A DNA stretch of 64,000 nt from Neorhizobium petrolearium (GCF_017873175.1 NZ_JAGGJW010000001.1:1-64000); one strand, 5' to 3'. Positions 1 to 8,448 are shown, counted from the first letter of the stretch. Notes: generated by a model not told the origin, from the sequence alone. Translations and numbers: made by a program.

Positions 1-90
1 TAGCCGATCGGTCAAAACGCCGGTCAAAACATAACCGAACCCAAGGAAAAGCCGCCAACCGAAGGTGTTTTGCCCCTTGTGTTCTTTCAT
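1..90 (-). CDS. Partial hypothetical membrane protein (N-terminus only)
   Basis: The reverse strand opens with ATG at 90..88 and reads 30 codons without a stop to the window edge. The peptide starts with a short polar stretch (MKEHKGQN) and then becomes hydrophobic ([15 protein letters not shown]), as in the first membrane segment of a small inner-membrane protein. A GAGAGG-like ribosome site lies just upstream. The gene runs off the window, so its family cannot be named. It diverges from the truncated oxidoreductase at 90..509 and its 5' region meets the point where that gene loses homology. It could also be a chance reading frame. Confidence 0.4.
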   Translation of the reverse strand, partial: MKEHKGQNTFGWRLFLGFGYVLTGVLTDRL

Positions 91-509
91 TGGAGCCTCT
101 CAAGGTGCAGGCGAAGGTGGAGCGTGATCCGGGCTTCGGCACGGACATTTATTCCAGCATCAAGGCGGATTTCGGTTCGTTCGAACTGACCTTCTATATT
201 GCCACCCAGATGGCTGCCCGCCAGATCATGGTCTTCCACGGCACCGAGGGCTACATCGAGGTGAAATCGCCCTTCAATGCCAACCGCTGGGGCGCCGAGG
301 AGATCGAGGTCGCCAACCAGAACCATGCGACCTCGCAGATTTTCCGCTTCCCCGACAGCCGCCAGTACAAACGACAGGTCGAAACCTTCGCGCGCGCGGC
401 GAAGGGAGAGAAGGCCGAGGTGGTGATGCTCGAAAATTCGCTTCGGAACCAGAAGTTCATCGACGCCATCTATCGCGCCGGCGGTCATGACGGCTGGGAA
501 GCGGTCTGA
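90..509 (+). pseudogene. Gfo/Idh/MocA-family oxidoreductase, C-terminal fragment
   Basis: About 137 residues match the C-terminal half of Gfo/Idh/MocA NAD(P)-dependent sugar dehydrogenases, with a segment like [10 protein letters not shown], a late RYKRQ-type helix and an [17 protein letters not shown] ending. Full-length members have about 330 residues, with an N-terminal Rossmann fold and an EKP motif. Neither is present. Upstream in this frame the sequence stops resembling the family at about position 92, and the opposite strand there codes for something else. The gene therefore seems cut by a rearrangement, or the assembly joins two pieces here. The only in-frame start is TTG at 90. Probably not functional. 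Confidence 0.6.
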
Positions 510-515
510 CGCGGC

Positions 516-884
516 TCAGTGCCGGAAGACGAAGCGCGAATAGCCGAAGAAACTATAGACCATGGCCGCCAGCGACGCGAAGGTGACGGCGACGACGGGC
601 TGCAGGAACGGCGCCCGGTACATGAGCGCCGAATAGATGGCGTAGTTGAGCAAGGCTGCGGTGATGCCGATCACCCAGTAGCGAAAGCCTTCGACAGCGG
701 GAGAACGGGGGGATCGGTCGAAAGTACGGTTGACGACCCAGGTGAAAGCCATGGCGGCCATGATCGCCGGGATGCGGGCGAGGAACGGGCTAAATCTGCC
801 GGCTTCGATGAGGATTTGCGTGAGCCCGGCATCGATGAGAAAGCCACCGCCCCCCGCCATCAGCAACCGGAAGAGCCGTTTCAT
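516..884 (-). CDS. GtrA-family membrane protein
   Basis: A 122-residue protein with four predicted membrane segments and the GtrA layout: an N-terminal GGGGFLIDAGLT segment, a WVVNRTFDR loop after helix two, and a final FFGYSRFVFRH end. GtrA proteins act in the inner membrane with glycosyltransferases, commonly in lipid-linked sugar transfer for polysaccharide or O-antigen modification. The ATG at 884 overlaps the stop of the upstream small membrane gene by 4 bases (ATGA), so the two are probably translationally coupled. No glycosyltransferase partner is in view. Family assignment is good; the specific role is unknown. Confidence 0.8.
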   Translation of the reverse strand: MKRLFRLLMAGGGGFLIDAGLTQILIEAGRFSPFLARIPAIMAAMAFTWVVNRTFDRSPRSPAVEGFRYWVIGITAALLNYAIYSALMYRAPFLQPVVAVTFASLAAMVYSFFGYSRFVFRH

Positions 885-1111
885 GCCGCGCGAAGGCGAC
901 GGACGAGGAGAAGACCGGCGAGAAAATTGATCAAGCCGGCATTGTAGCCGAGAATGGCGATCAGGAGATTGAGATAGGATGCCGGCCCGGACGAGGTGAG
1001 GGTGGCGAGCGCAAACGTGGTCACGATCAGAAACGCGATGAACGCTACCGAAAAGGCAGACCGCATCATGCCGGCACAGACGCCTATCGATGCAGCGGTC
1101 AAAAAAAGCAC
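881..1111 (-). CDS. Small membrane protein coupled to GtrA
   Basis: A 76-residue hydrophobic protein with two or three predicted membrane segments (LFLTAASIGVCAGMM; FSVAFIAFLIVTTFALATL; LLIAILGYNAGLINFLAGLL). The GTG start at 1111 is chosen because a perfect AGGAGG site lies at 1118..1123, six bases upstream; the longer reading from a TTG at 1144 has no such site. The gene ends inside the first codons of the GtrA gene, sharing ATGA. The coupling and matching size suggest the two proteins work together in the membrane. I do not recognise a named family. Confidence 0.65.
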   Translation of the reverse strand: MLFLTAASIGVCAGMMRSAFSVAFIAFLIVTTFALATLTSSGPASYLNLLIAILGYNAGLINFLAGLLLVRRLRAA

Positions 1112-1208
1112 TCGACACCTCCTTTCCGTCTTCGGGTGAAGCAAGCATATTCGCCGCGTGCTAACAAATGCTTGCGGGACTCCTATTCAGAAATCCTGGG
1201 CATTTTCA

Positions 1209-1472
1209 TCAGACGAGCCCGGCAATCGCCGCTGCCGTCGTTCCCGTCGCAAGGACACGGGTTATCCGCAGCGGCAGAAGACTGCCGGACGAGACATTCG
1301 AGAGCGTCAGCGTTTCGCCGGAAAGCATCCGCACCGTCAGATTGCCTCCGGTCCCCACATAGAGCGCCCGCGTGGCCTCCGGCAGATCGCTGCCGTCGCT
1401 CGGCGTGATGGAAAAACCGGAAGAGGCGGGGCCGGAAAGCGAAGCTTGCATGTTGGCGAAACGGTCGTGCAT
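1209..1472 (-). CDS. Spike base protein, gene transfer agent (RCAP_rcc01079-like)
   Basis: An 87-residue protein starting MHDRFANM, with ITPSDGSDLPEATRALYVG in the middle and a glycine-ending tail LATGTTAAAIAGLV. This matches my recollection of the RCAP_rcc01079 family, the base of the head spikes of the Rhodobacter gene transfer agent and of related phage particles. In Rhodobacter capsulatus this spike gene lies away from the main structural cluster, which fits its isolated position. The ATG has AAGGAG upstream. No other phage or GTA structural gene lies in the window. It may serve GTA particles made from a distant locus. Confidence 0.65.
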   Translation of the reverse strand: MHDRFANMQASLSGPASSGFSITPSDGSDLPEATRALYVGTGGNLTVRMLSGETLTLSNVSSGSLLPLRITRVLATGTTAAAIAGLV

Positions 1473-1545
1473 GGGCGAAATCTCCTTGAATGTCCTTCGC
1501 CGTCATTGTCGCTTTTCTCCCTGCTCCGGGGAGATTTGAGGACAC

Positions 1546-1571
1546 AAAAAACATCGGATTCCGGAAATCCG
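1546..1571 (-). terminator. Possible minus-strand terminator between xseA and the spike gene
   Basis: On the reverse strand, arms CGGATT and AATCCG with a 5-base loop (1555..1571) are followed a few bases later by six T residues (1551..1546). This is the shape of a weak intrinsic terminator. It would end transcripts arriving from 1572..1775, where no protein gene is seen, before they reach the spike gene. The remainder of the 303-base gap 1473..1775 contains only the xseA leader. Confidence 0.35.
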
Positions 1572-1775
1572 GGCTGCCCCACAAAAGGGAAATGTGGCCG
1601 AGGTGAAAAAAGAAAAGATGCTTGCTCAAGCAGTTGAGCGATGATGGGTTGGAAAATACAGCGGCATCGCGCTGCAAATTTTTCCGCTCGGGCCTCTTTT
1701 TCCAAGATCGATCGTCCCCGTTTCGTTTCGGCTTCGGGTGATGAATTTGTGGGCCACATCCTTTAAAAGAACGGG

Positions 1776-3383
1776 ATGAACAGTCTTATCGCCAACGATT
1801 CGCCTACGAACGTCACCGAATATTCGGTGTCGGAACTCTCCGGCTCGATCAAGCGCACGGTCGAGAACGCTTTCGACCACGTGCGGGTACGGGGCGAGAT
1901 TTCCGGCTATCGCGGCCAGCATTCCTCGGGTCACGCCTATTTCTCGCTGAAGGACGACCGCGCCCGCATCGATGCTGTCATCTGGAAGGGCACCTTCCCG
2001 CGCATCAAGTTCCGGCCCGAAGAGGGCATGGAAGTCATCGCGACCGGCAAGGTCACCACCTTCCCGGGCTCGTCCAAATACCAGATCGTCATCGAGAGCC
2101 TGGAGCCGGCCGGTGCCGGCGCGCTCATGGCGCTGATCGAGGAGCGACGCCGGCGGCTCGCCGCCGAAGGCCTGTTCGATCAGAACCGCAAGCGGCCTCT
2201 TCCCTTCCTGCCGCATGTGGTCGGTGTCGTGACTTCGCCGACCGGCGCCGTCATCCGCGATATCCTGCACCGCATCTCCGACCGCTTTCCGGTGCATGTT
2301 ATCGTCTGGCCGGTGAAAGTGCAGGGCGAAGGGTCGGGCGACGAGGTGGCGGCGGCGATCCGCGGCTTCAATGCGCTCGTGCCGGGCGGCCCCGTCAGGC
2401 GGCCGGACGTGCTGATCGTCGCCCGCGGCGGCGGCAGCCTTGAGGATCTCTGGAGCTTCAACGACGAAGCGGTGGTGCGGGCGGCGGCGGAAAGCGAAAT
2501 CCCGCTGATCTCAGCCGTCGGCCATGAAACCGATTGGACGCTGATCGACCACGCGGCGGATGTGCGTGCCCCGACGCCGACGGGTGCGGCGGAAATGGCC
2601 GTGCCGGTCAAGGCCGATCTGGACGCGCAGATTGCCAACCTGACGGCGCGCCTGCGCGGTTCTACCAGCCGTCAGATGGACCTGCGCCGCCAGTCGGTTC
2701 GCGCACTGGTCCGCGCGCTTCCTTCGCTTGATCAGTTGCTGGCTTTGCCACGGCGCCGTTTCGATGAGGCGGCAGCCGGTCTCGGGCGTGGGCTTGAGCG
2801 TACGACCGTCGTCAAGCGCCGCAGTTTCGAGCGAACCTCATCGGGTCTCCGGCTGGAACTGCTCACGAACCGCCTTGCCCAGCAGCGGCAATTGCTGGCC
2901 GACCGGATCACCCGCAGCGAACGGTGCCTCGAACGGCAGTTGTTGAGAGAACGCGGGCGCGTTGCGAAATTTGAGGCATCGCTGAAAGCCCTGCCGGTGC
3001 GGCTGATCGGCCAGTTGCAGCGCGATCTGCAGCATCTCACGTCGTTGTCTCGTCATGCGGATACCGCGGTTTCGCACACGCTTGCCCGCAGCCGTTCGGC
3101 GATCACGGCACAGGATCGCGTATTGCAGTCACTCTCCTACAAGAATGTGCTGAAGCGCGGCTTTGCCGTGGTGCGCGGGGAAGACGACAGGCCGCTGACC
3201 CGTGCTGCCGGCATTGGTGAGGGGAGGGCGATTGCTGTCGAATTCTCCGATGGACGCATCGTGGCTGTGACGGGGGCGGGTGGTGAGATCGCCGAGCGAC
3301 CCGTCGCTCCGCCGCAGCCGAAAAAGCGCGTGGCAAAGCCGGAGGATGGGGGTGACAAGCCGAAACAGGGCAGCCTTTTCTGA
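1776..3383 (+). CDS. xseA: Exodeoxyribonuclease VII large subunit
   Basis: XseA is the catalytic subunit of exonuclease VII, which with several XseB copies degrades single-stranded DNA to oligonucleotides in the cytoplasm. The 535-residue protein has the N-terminal OB-fold ([25 protein letters not shown]), the catalytic core with [14 protein letters not shown] and the conserved [25 protein letters not shown] region, then a long coiled coil. The tail is lysine- and proline-rich and longer than in E. coli XseA (about 456), as is common in rhizobia. Its stop shares one base with the next ATG (TGATG), pointing to coupling with the oxidoreductase. Confidence 0.95.
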   Translation: MNSLIANDSPTNVTEYSVSELSGSIKRTVENAFDHVRVRGEISGYRGQHSSGHAYFSLKDDRARIDAVIWKGTFPRIKFRPEEGMEVIATGKVTTFPGSSKYQIVIESLEPAGAGALMALIEERRRRLAAEGLFDQNRKRPLPFLPHVVGVVTSPTGAVIRDILHRISDRFPVHVIVWPVKVQGEGSGDEVAAAIRGFNALVPGGPVRRPDVLIVARGGGSLEDLWSFNDEAVVRAAAESEIPLISAVGHETDWTLIDHAADVRAPTPTGAAEMAVPVKADLDAQIANLTARLRGSTSRQMDLRRQSVRALVRALPSLDQLLALPRRRFDEAAAGLGRGLERTTVVKRRSFERTSSGLRLELLTNRLAQQRQLLADRITRSERCLERQLLRERGRVAKFEASLKALPVRLIGQLQRDLQHLTSLSRHADTAVSHTLARSRSAITAQDRVLQSLSYKNVLKRGFAVVRGEDDRPLTRAAGIGEGRAIAVEFSDGRIVAVTGAGGEIAERPVAPPQPKKRVAKPEDGGDKPKQGSLF

Positions 3384-3976
3384 TGCGGGTCCTGCTCGTT
3401 CTCGCTCATCCTCTTTCGGAAAGCTTTGCTGCATCTGTCGCCCGCACCGTGCGCGAGACGCTGGAGGCGAATGGCCACACCGTCGATCTCCTCGACCTTT
3501 ATGCCGAGAATTTCGATCCGCGGCTGACGGAGAGGGAGCGACGCGGCTATTTTGACGTGCCTTACGATATTTCCGACGTCGCCGGTCTTGTCGCGCGGCT
3601 GAAGGTAGCGGAAACGCTGATCCTCGTTTTCCCGCAGTGGTGGTTCAATCTGCCGGCGATCCTGAAAGGTTTCTTCGATCGCGTTTTTGCGCCGGGCGTG
3701 GCCTTCCATCATGACAAGGCTGGCGGCAGGATCGTCCCGCAGCTCACCAATATCCGGCATTTCTGGGTCTTCACCACGACCGGTTCGCCCTGGTGGGTCG
3801 TGAAATTCTACATGGGCGATCCGGTTCGACGGCAACTCAGGCGCGGCATTGCGATTTTCTGCAACAGAAAGGTCGATTTCCGCATGCTGGCGCTGCACGA
3901 CATGGACCGCGCGACCGAAGCCAGGCGCGCGGCGCATCTGGAGCGCGTCAGGACCGCGCTCCAGGTCTTGCGGTAA
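3383..3976 (+). CDS. NAD(P)H-dependent flavodoxin-fold oxidoreductase
   Basis: A 197-residue soluble protein of the NQO1/KefF-like family. It begins with [15 protein letters not shown], typical of the FMN- or FAD-binding first loop, and continues with LILVFPQWWFNLPAILKGFFDRVF, the family's cofactor and substrate loop. Members perform two-electron reduction of quinones and related compounds with NAD(P)H. The start overlaps the xseA stop by one base, so it is probably expressed from the xseA promoter. Nothing ties it to exonuclease function; a general detoxifying quinone reductase is the likeliest role. Confidence 0.8.
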   Translation: MRVLLVLAHPLSESFAASVARTVRETLEANGHTVDLLDLYAENFDPRLTERERRGYFDVPYDISDVAGLVARLKVAETLILVFPQWWFNLPAILKGFFDRVFAPGVAFHHDKAGGRIVPQLTNIRHFWVFTTTGSPWWVVKFYMGDPVRRQLRRGIAIFCNRKVDFRMLALHDMDRATEARRAAHLERVRTALQVLR

Positions 3977-4010
3977 CCGATCAGGCGGGGCGTCTCCTGC
4001 GCTCGTATCT

Positions 4011-4952
4011 TTAGCGCGTGCGCATGCCCGCCTGCTCGTCGAAGTGCAGCGGCTTGTCGAATTTCTGCAATGGCGCCTCCGGTACGGAGCCGATCGCAAC
4101 GCCATATTGCCAGTCCGGCGGGCAGATCGCGATATAGCGGGCATAACCGCCCACCCCGCCGCCGAACTTCGGATAGCCGATCGCCACCAGCGCACCCGTT
4201 TCCGGCACCTGGTCGAGGTTTGCGACCCCTTCGGCTTGCGCAAAACCGTTGTGCATCAGCCAGTGTTCGCCTTCCAGATTGGGTGTCGTATCCGTGTCGA
4301 GTGGCTCGTGGCCATGGAACAGGATGTTGCGCTCAAGATGCAGGAATTTCAGAGCGTCGAGCGAAACGCCCGGAAAGGGCGTTGTGGTCGAAAGCGAGGG
4401 ATCGGGCCATTTCTTGGACCAGCCGGAGCGCACGAAGACCACCGAACCTTCTGGAACGCGGCCGTGCCTGGCTTCGAACTCGGTGATGTCGGAGACCTGC
4501 AGGTGATAGCCCGGATCGGTCTGCACCTTGTCTTCTATGTTGATGACGACGAGCGGCCGCACCGCATAGGTCGCCGGGATTTCGTCGATCGCCGCATATT
4601 CCGGAGCCCAGTGCGCCGGCGGATCGAGCTGGGTCCCGAGCTGATCGGTGGCGAGGTTATAGGTCGAGGCGGCGAAGCCATGCTTTTCGAAGGTGAAGGT
4701 CTCACCCTTCTTGGCATAGCCTTCGAGGTCGACCCCGGCCGCCGCCTGACCGAAGGCAGATTTGCCGAAGCCGGCCCAGACCGGGATGTTCGGGGTGATC
4801 GTGTGGGTCAAATCGACATATTTGGCGCCCTTCAGCGTCTCGTTATAGACCTTCCAGAGGCCAGGCTCCTGGGCGACGGCGGTTGTGATCGGGGCAATGG
4901 CAAGAAGGGCGGCACCGAGCGGCGCAGCCAGACGGACAAGCGAGTAAGGCAT
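4011..4952 (-). CDS. Secreted cyclase-family hydrolase (kynurenine formamidase-like fold)
   Basis: A 313-residue protein with a signal peptide (LVRLAAPLGAALLAIAPITTAVA, cleavage after AVA) followed by a PF04199 cyclase domain beginning YVDLTHTITP. The family's metal-binding motif HxGTHxDxPAH appears as QLGTQLDPPAHW, so the usual first and second histidines are replaced and only DPPAH is kept. A late HGHEPLDTDTTPN segment fits the family. Members hydrolyse cyclic amides or N-formylkynurenine, but the substrate here cannot be told. Periplasmic location is inferred from the signal. It stands alone, converging on the gene at 3383. Confidence 0.75.
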   Translation of the reverse strand: MPYSLVRLAAPLGAALLAIAPITTAVAQEPGLWKVYNETLKGAKYVDLTHTITPNIPVWAGFGKSAFGQAAAGVDLEGYAKKGETFTFEKHGFAASTYNLATDQLGTQLDPPAHWAPEYAAIDEIPATYAVRPLVVINIEDKVQTDPGYHLQVSDITEFEARHGRVPEGSVVFVRSGWSKKWPDPSLSTTTPFPGVSLDALKFLHLERNILFHGHEPLDTDTTPNLEGEHWLMHNGFAQAEGVANLDQVPETGALVAIGYPKFGGGVGGYARYIAICPPDWQYGVAIGSVPEAPLQKFDKPLHFDEQAGMRTR

Positions 4953-5060
4953 GGCAGTTTCCCTCTTCGGCTCTCGTTCTGATCATCGGCCGACACGCAT
5001 GGCATGCCGGCCCGATCAGTTTCCCGCCGCCCAGGAAGGAAAGTCAACTCGGCAGGAAAA

Positions 5061-6314
5061 TCAGGCCCATTCGCCCTTGCGCATGACCGGCACCTTCGAA
5101 CCGTCGGGCTTGATGCCGTCGATATCGACCTTGTCGGAGCCGATCATCCAGTCGATGTGGATGAGGCTCGAATTGCCGCCCTGCGCCTTGATCTGATCCT
5201 GGCTAAGCGATGCGCCGTCGAGGAAGCATTTCGAATAGCACTGGCCGAGCGCGATGTGGCAGGAGGCGTTCTCGTCGAACAGTGTATTGTAGAACAGGAT
5301 GCCGCTCTTGGAGATCGGCGAGGAATGCGGCACCAGCGCCACTTCGCCGAGCCGGCGGGCGCCTTCGTCGGTATCCAGCACCTTGTTCAGCACTTCCTCG
5401 CCCCTGGTCGCCTTGGCTTCGACAATGCGGCCGCCCTCGAATTTCACCTGGATATTGTCGATCAGCGTGCCCTGGTGCGACAACGGCTTGGTGCTCGACA
5501 CATGCCCTTCGACGCGCAAGGCGTGCGGCGTGGTGAAGACTTCCTCCGTCGGGATATTCGGGTTGCAGGTGATGCCGTTCTTGGCGGTGGAAGCCCCGCC
5601 ATGCCACTCGTGGCCGTCGGCGAGACCCACGGTCAGATCCGTTCCCGGGCCAGTGAAATGGAGCGCGGAGAAGCGCTCGCCGTTCAGCCAGCTCGACCGC
5701 TTCGTGAGATTGGCATTGTGCTCCGCCCAGGCCGAAATCGGGTCGGCGACATCGACGCGCGATGCGGCAAAGATCGCTTCCGCCAGCTTGCCGACGGCCA
5801 CATCTTCGGGAACGTCCGGGAAGACCTGTTTGGCCCAGGACGGGTTGGGATAGGAGACGATGTTCCAGTTGATGTCGAAATTGGCGATCTTTTCCAGCGC
5901 CGGCTTGTAGGCCAAGGAATTCGCCTTGTTGGCGCGCGCCACCTTGGACGGGTCCTGGCCTGAAAGCAGCATTGGGCTGTCGCCGGCAATGGCAAGGCGC
6001 GCCGCGCCATTGCCATAGGCCTTGGCCATGCCCTCGTAGAGCCAGTCGGAGGCTTTGTCGAAGCTTGCGTCCGGCGCAAATTCATAACGCGCCAGCGTGG
6101 TTTCCTCGTCAGAATAGAAGGTCGTGACGATACCGGCCCCAGCCTTGTAGGCATGTTTGGTGATGAGCCGGACGAGCGGCAGGGCGGCAAGCGGCGCCGT
6201 GATGACCAGATCCTGACCCTTCTCGAGCCTGAGGCCCACCTTGATGGCCACTTCCGCCAGTTTCTCGAGCTTCTGCGGATCGACGACGGTTTGAAAATTC
6301 GGCACGATTGTCAT
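5061..6314 (-). CDS. M29-family aminopeptidase
   Basis: A 417-residue cytoplasmic metallopeptidase of the M29 (AmpS/PepS, thermophilic aminopeptidase) family. Visible landmarks are FTGPGTDLTVGL, the EEVFTTPHALRVEGHVSSTKPL block with a metal-ligand glutamate, LGEVALVPHSSPIS, and the C-terminal SLIHIDWMIGSDKVDIDGI segment with its metal-binding histidine and aspartate. These enzymes remove N-terminal residues from peptides using two metal ions. Length matches the family (about 410). The gene is preceded by a promoter-sized gap and is followed by the cyclase in the same direction 108 bases later. Confidence 0.9.
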   Translation of the reverse strand: MTIVPNFQTVVDPQKLEKLAEVAIKVGLRLEKGQDLVITAPLAALPLVRLITKHAYKAGAGIVTTFYSDEETTLARYEFAPDASFDKASDWLYEGMAKAYGNGAARLAIAGDSPMLLSGQDPSKVARANKANSLAYKPALEKIANFDINWNIVSYPNPSWAKQVFPDVPEDVAVGKLAEAIFAASRVDVADPISAWAEHNANLTKRSSWLNGERFSALHFTGPGTDLTVGLADGHEWHGGASTAKNGITCNPNIPTEEVFTTPHALRVEGHVSSTKPLSHQGTLIDNIQVKFEGGRIVEAKATRGEEVLNKVLDTDEGARRLGEVALVPHSSPISKSGILFYNTLFDENASCHIALGQCYSKCFLDGASLSQDQIKAQGGNSSLIHIDWMIGSDKVDIDGIKPDGSKVPVMRKGEWA

Positions 6315-6383
6315 GGGGGCCTCTGCTTTCTTCCTGTGCGATCTGCCAGACTTAAAGAGGTTTGAGGCAAAATTGAAGATCGT

Positions 6384-7271
6384 TCAGCGATCCATTGCTG
6401 CCTTGACCGCCGCGATGTTGTTTGCGTGAACCTTCTCGTAGGGTGCGAAATAGAGGGTCGCACCGGAGGCGATTTCTTCTGCCGCGAAGGATTTGAGGGA
6501 GGGATCTATCTCCTCTCCGGCCGTAATGGCGCCTGTCAGCCGTTGCAGATAGGCCCGGTTCGCATCGATCAGGGCCGGACCGTAGCCGCCTGATGCGATA
6601 CGGTCCGGATCGCCATGTGCCGGCAGGATTTTGGCGATCGGCCAGCTGCGCATGCGTGTCAGTTCCACAATATGCATTCCGATCTCGGCCGCCTCCGAAA
6701 TATAGGTGACGGTATCCTCGACCGTGTCGCCGGCCAGGAGCAGTTGCTGCTCCGGTAGCCAGATGACATTGCCGTCGGCGCTGTGGATGGCGAAATGATG
6801 CAGTTCGACCTTTTGGGTGCCGACGACGAGGTCGAGCCGTTTCTCGAAAACCGTATTCGGCATGACGAGCGGCGAGATCGGCGGATCGGCGCTCTCGATC
6901 TTCTCGCGGTTTTGCGCGAGCCTTTCGGCAGTCAGCTTCAGCGCGATGATCTCGCAGTCCGAAAACACCGCACTGCCAGCAATATGGTCATCGTGCCAGT
7001 GGCTGAGCACGACCCGGATCGTGGTGACCCCGAGCCCTTCGAGATGAGCGCGGATGGCGCGGGCATGATCGAGCGAGATATGCGTGTCGTAGACGAGCGC
7101 CTCCTGCCCGTCGACGAGGGCATAGGAAGCGATGCCGAGCGCATAGGCGCCATCATCGAGCCAGTTGGCCGTTTCGGCATGCAGCCTTTTGCCGGCTATC
7201 CGTCCGTCGTAATAGGCGAAGATGCCCGGAAAGGGCTCGAGGATTCGCAATGTCGCGGTCATTTCGGACAT
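6384..7271 (-). CDS. MBL-fold metallo-hydrolase
   Basis: A 295-residue metallo-beta-lactamase-fold protein. The metal-binding motif is SHWHDDH with H91, H93, D95 and H96, followed by an LLLAGDTVEDT motif and a late PAHGDP. It lacks a signal peptide. The fold covers many hydrolases and the substrate cannot be deduced. It is encoded eight bases downstream of the YbaK gene in the same direction, and ArsC-like, YbaK and this gene probably form one transcript read from about 8150 leftward. Confidence 0.85.
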   Translation of the reverse strand: MSEMTATLRILEPFPGIFAYYDGRIAGKRLHAETANWLDDGAYALGIASYALVDGQEALVYDTHISLDHARAIRAHLEGLGVTTIRVVLSHWHDDHIAGSAVFSDCEIIALKLTAERLAQNREKIESADPPISPLVMPNTVFEKRLDLVVGTQKVELHHFAIHSADGNVIWLPEQQLLLAGDTVEDTVTYISEAAEIGMHIVELTRMRSWPIAKILPAHGDPDRIASGGYGPALIDANRAYLQRLTGAITAGEEIDPSLKSFAAEEIASGATLYFAPYEKVHANNIAAVKAAMDR

Positions 7272-7278
7272 GGTCGTC

Positions 7279-7752
7279 TCACGTTACGAGCGGGGCAGCG
7301 ATCGCCTTCAGTGCATCCCGCGCTGCTTTCGGGTCAAGCCGAACCTGCAGGCCGCGCTGGCCGCCATTGATGAAGACATAGGGCTCGTCGAGCGCCGTAA
7401 CTTCGATCGCGGTTGGCACCTGTTTCTTCTGCCCGAATGGGCTGATGCCGCCGACATGATAGCCGGTCGCACGCTCGGCGTCAGCGGGCTTCATCATGTT
7501 GGCTGACTTGCCGCCGAAGGCGGCGGCGAGCTTCTTCATCGAGACTTCACGATCCGACGGCACCACGACGCAGACCGGCTTGCCGTCCATTTCCGCCATC
7601 AGCGTCTTCAGCACCCGGCGTGGCTCCTCGCCGATTGCTTCCGCGGCCTGCAAGCCGATCCGGTCGGCATTCGGATCGTAATCATAGGTGACGGTGGTGA
7701 AGGCGACGCCTGCCTTCTGGAGGGCCTGTGTGGCGCGGGTGGTCCTGGACAT
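7279..7752 (-). CDS. ybaK: Cys-tRNA(Pro) deacylase, YbaK/EbsC type
   Basis: A 157-residue protein of the YbaK family, which clears cysteine mis-charged onto tRNA-Pro after prolyl-tRNA synthetase. The sequence shows KTLMAEMDGKPVCVVVPSDREVSMKKLA with the lysine-rich active region, GKSANMMKPADAERATGYHVGGISPFGQKK, a family hallmark, and the end FINGGQRGLQVRLDP. Length and motif order match E. coli YbaK (159). It lies three bases after the ArsC-like gene, indicating a shared operon. Confidence 0.92.
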   Translation of the reverse strand: MSRTTRATQALQKAGVAFTTVTYDYDPNADRIGLQAAEAIGEEPRRVLKTLMAEMDGKPVCVVVPSDREVSMKKLAAAFGGKSANMMKPADAERATGYHVGGISPFGQKKQVPTAIEVTALDEPYVFINGGQRGLQVRLDPKAARDALKAIAAPLVT

Positions 7753-7755
7753 GGT

Positions 7756-8109
7756 TCAGACCTCGGCGAATGCCTCTTCATAAACCTCCGGCTTGAAACC
7801 GACGACCAGCTGGCCGTCTGCTTCGAGAACCGGGCGCTTGATCATCGAGGGCTGGGCAAGCATCAGTCCAATTGCCTTCTCGCGGTCAAGCCCGGCCTTG
7901 TCGGCATCGTCCAGCTTCTTGAAGGTCGTGCCGGCCCGGTTCAGGACCGTCTCCCAGCCGGCGCGGTCCACCCACCGGTCAAGATGGGCGTGGTCGATGC
8001 CTTCGACCTTATAGTCGTGAAAGGCGTAGGCGATGCCCTTCCTGTCGAGCCAGGCGCGGGCCTTCTTCATCGTGTCGCAGTTCTTGATGCCGTAGATCGT
8101 GATTGCCAT
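7756..8109 (-). CDS. ArsC/Spx-family reductase (YffB-like)
   Basis: A 117-residue thioredoxin-fold protein starting MAITIYGIKNCDTMKKARAWL. The single N-terminal cysteine in NCDTMKKA and the later MIKRPVL are typical of the YffB/Spx branch of arsenate-reductase-like proteins; a glutathione-dependent reductase activity is presumed for the branch. The ATG at 8109 is preferred because GGGGG lies just before it; longer readings add an unrelated arginine-rich stretch. First gene of the ArsC-YbaK-MBL run. Confidence 0.85.
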   Translation of the reverse strand: MAITIYGIKNCDTMKKARAWLDRKGIAYAFHDYKVEGIDHAHLDRWVDRAGWETVLNRAGTTFKKLDDADKAGLDREKAIGLMLAQPSMIKRPVLEADGQLVVGFKPEVYEEAFAEV

Positions 8110-8219
8110 CGAATACCCCCTGCTTCGGGCAGACCGATAACAAGAGCAGCACTTGCCATGCAAGTCATTGCGCTTGCTCAATGAGCGTTATGTGAAAGCT
8201 GCATGTCTCCCTTGTTCTG

Positions 8220-8255
8220 TTGTGCATTGCACAAAAACGGGCAAAACATCATATT
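8220..8255 (+). promoter_or_regulatory. Palindrome overlapping a sigma-70-like promoter
   Basis: A perfect 15-base palindrome (arms TTGTGCA and TGCACAA around one T) lies at 8220..8234. Its right half contains TTGCAC (8227..8232), a plausible -35 box, followed 17 bases later by CATATT (8250..8255), a plausible -10 box, 28 bases before the small gene at 8284. This arrangement suits a repressor that blocks polymerase. A nearly identical half-palindrome occurs at 19746. Confidence 0.45.
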
Positions 8256-8283
8256 TTAGTGGAACGAAAAAGGAGAGATTAAC

Positions 8284-8448
8284 ATGTCCATCAAGAGCAA
8301 GACCCGTGGTGGTGCCATTGGCCGCGCCTTCGCCGTCATGAGCGCTGCGATCTCGGTTTCGGCCGCCGTTGAAAACCATCGTCGCCCGAACAACAGCGAT
8401 CTTCAGATGCTCGGCATCGACCCCAAGGCTTTCGACCGGATCGGCTAA
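8284..8448 (+). CDS. Small conserved-looking protein, 54 residues
   Basis: An ATG with a strong AAGGAGA site opens a 54-codon gene starting MSIKSKTRGGAIGRAFAVMS and ending LGIDPKAFDRIG. The middle is alanine- and serine-rich but too short and polar to be a secure membrane segment. The ending resembles that of small rhizobial proteins in the DUF1127 size class, but I cannot assign it to that family. Good ribosome site, a well-spaced promoter and typical codon choice support a real gene. Function unknown. Confidence 0.65.
   Translation: MSIKSKTRGGAIGRAFAVMSAAISVSAAVENHRRPNNSDLQMLGIDPKAFDRIG

Noticed and set aside
1577..1597. CCACA...TGTGG hairpin upstream of xseA
   Set aside because: Short arms, no T-run and no position relative to a promoter that would give it a role.
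3849..4982. A 377-codon frame opposite the cyclase gene
   Set aside because: Entirely antisense to the clear cyclase-family gene and compositionally like a shadow frame.
7756..8181. Longer version of the ArsC-like gene
   Set aside because: The extra 24 residues are unlike the family, and the ATG at 8109 has a better ribosome site.
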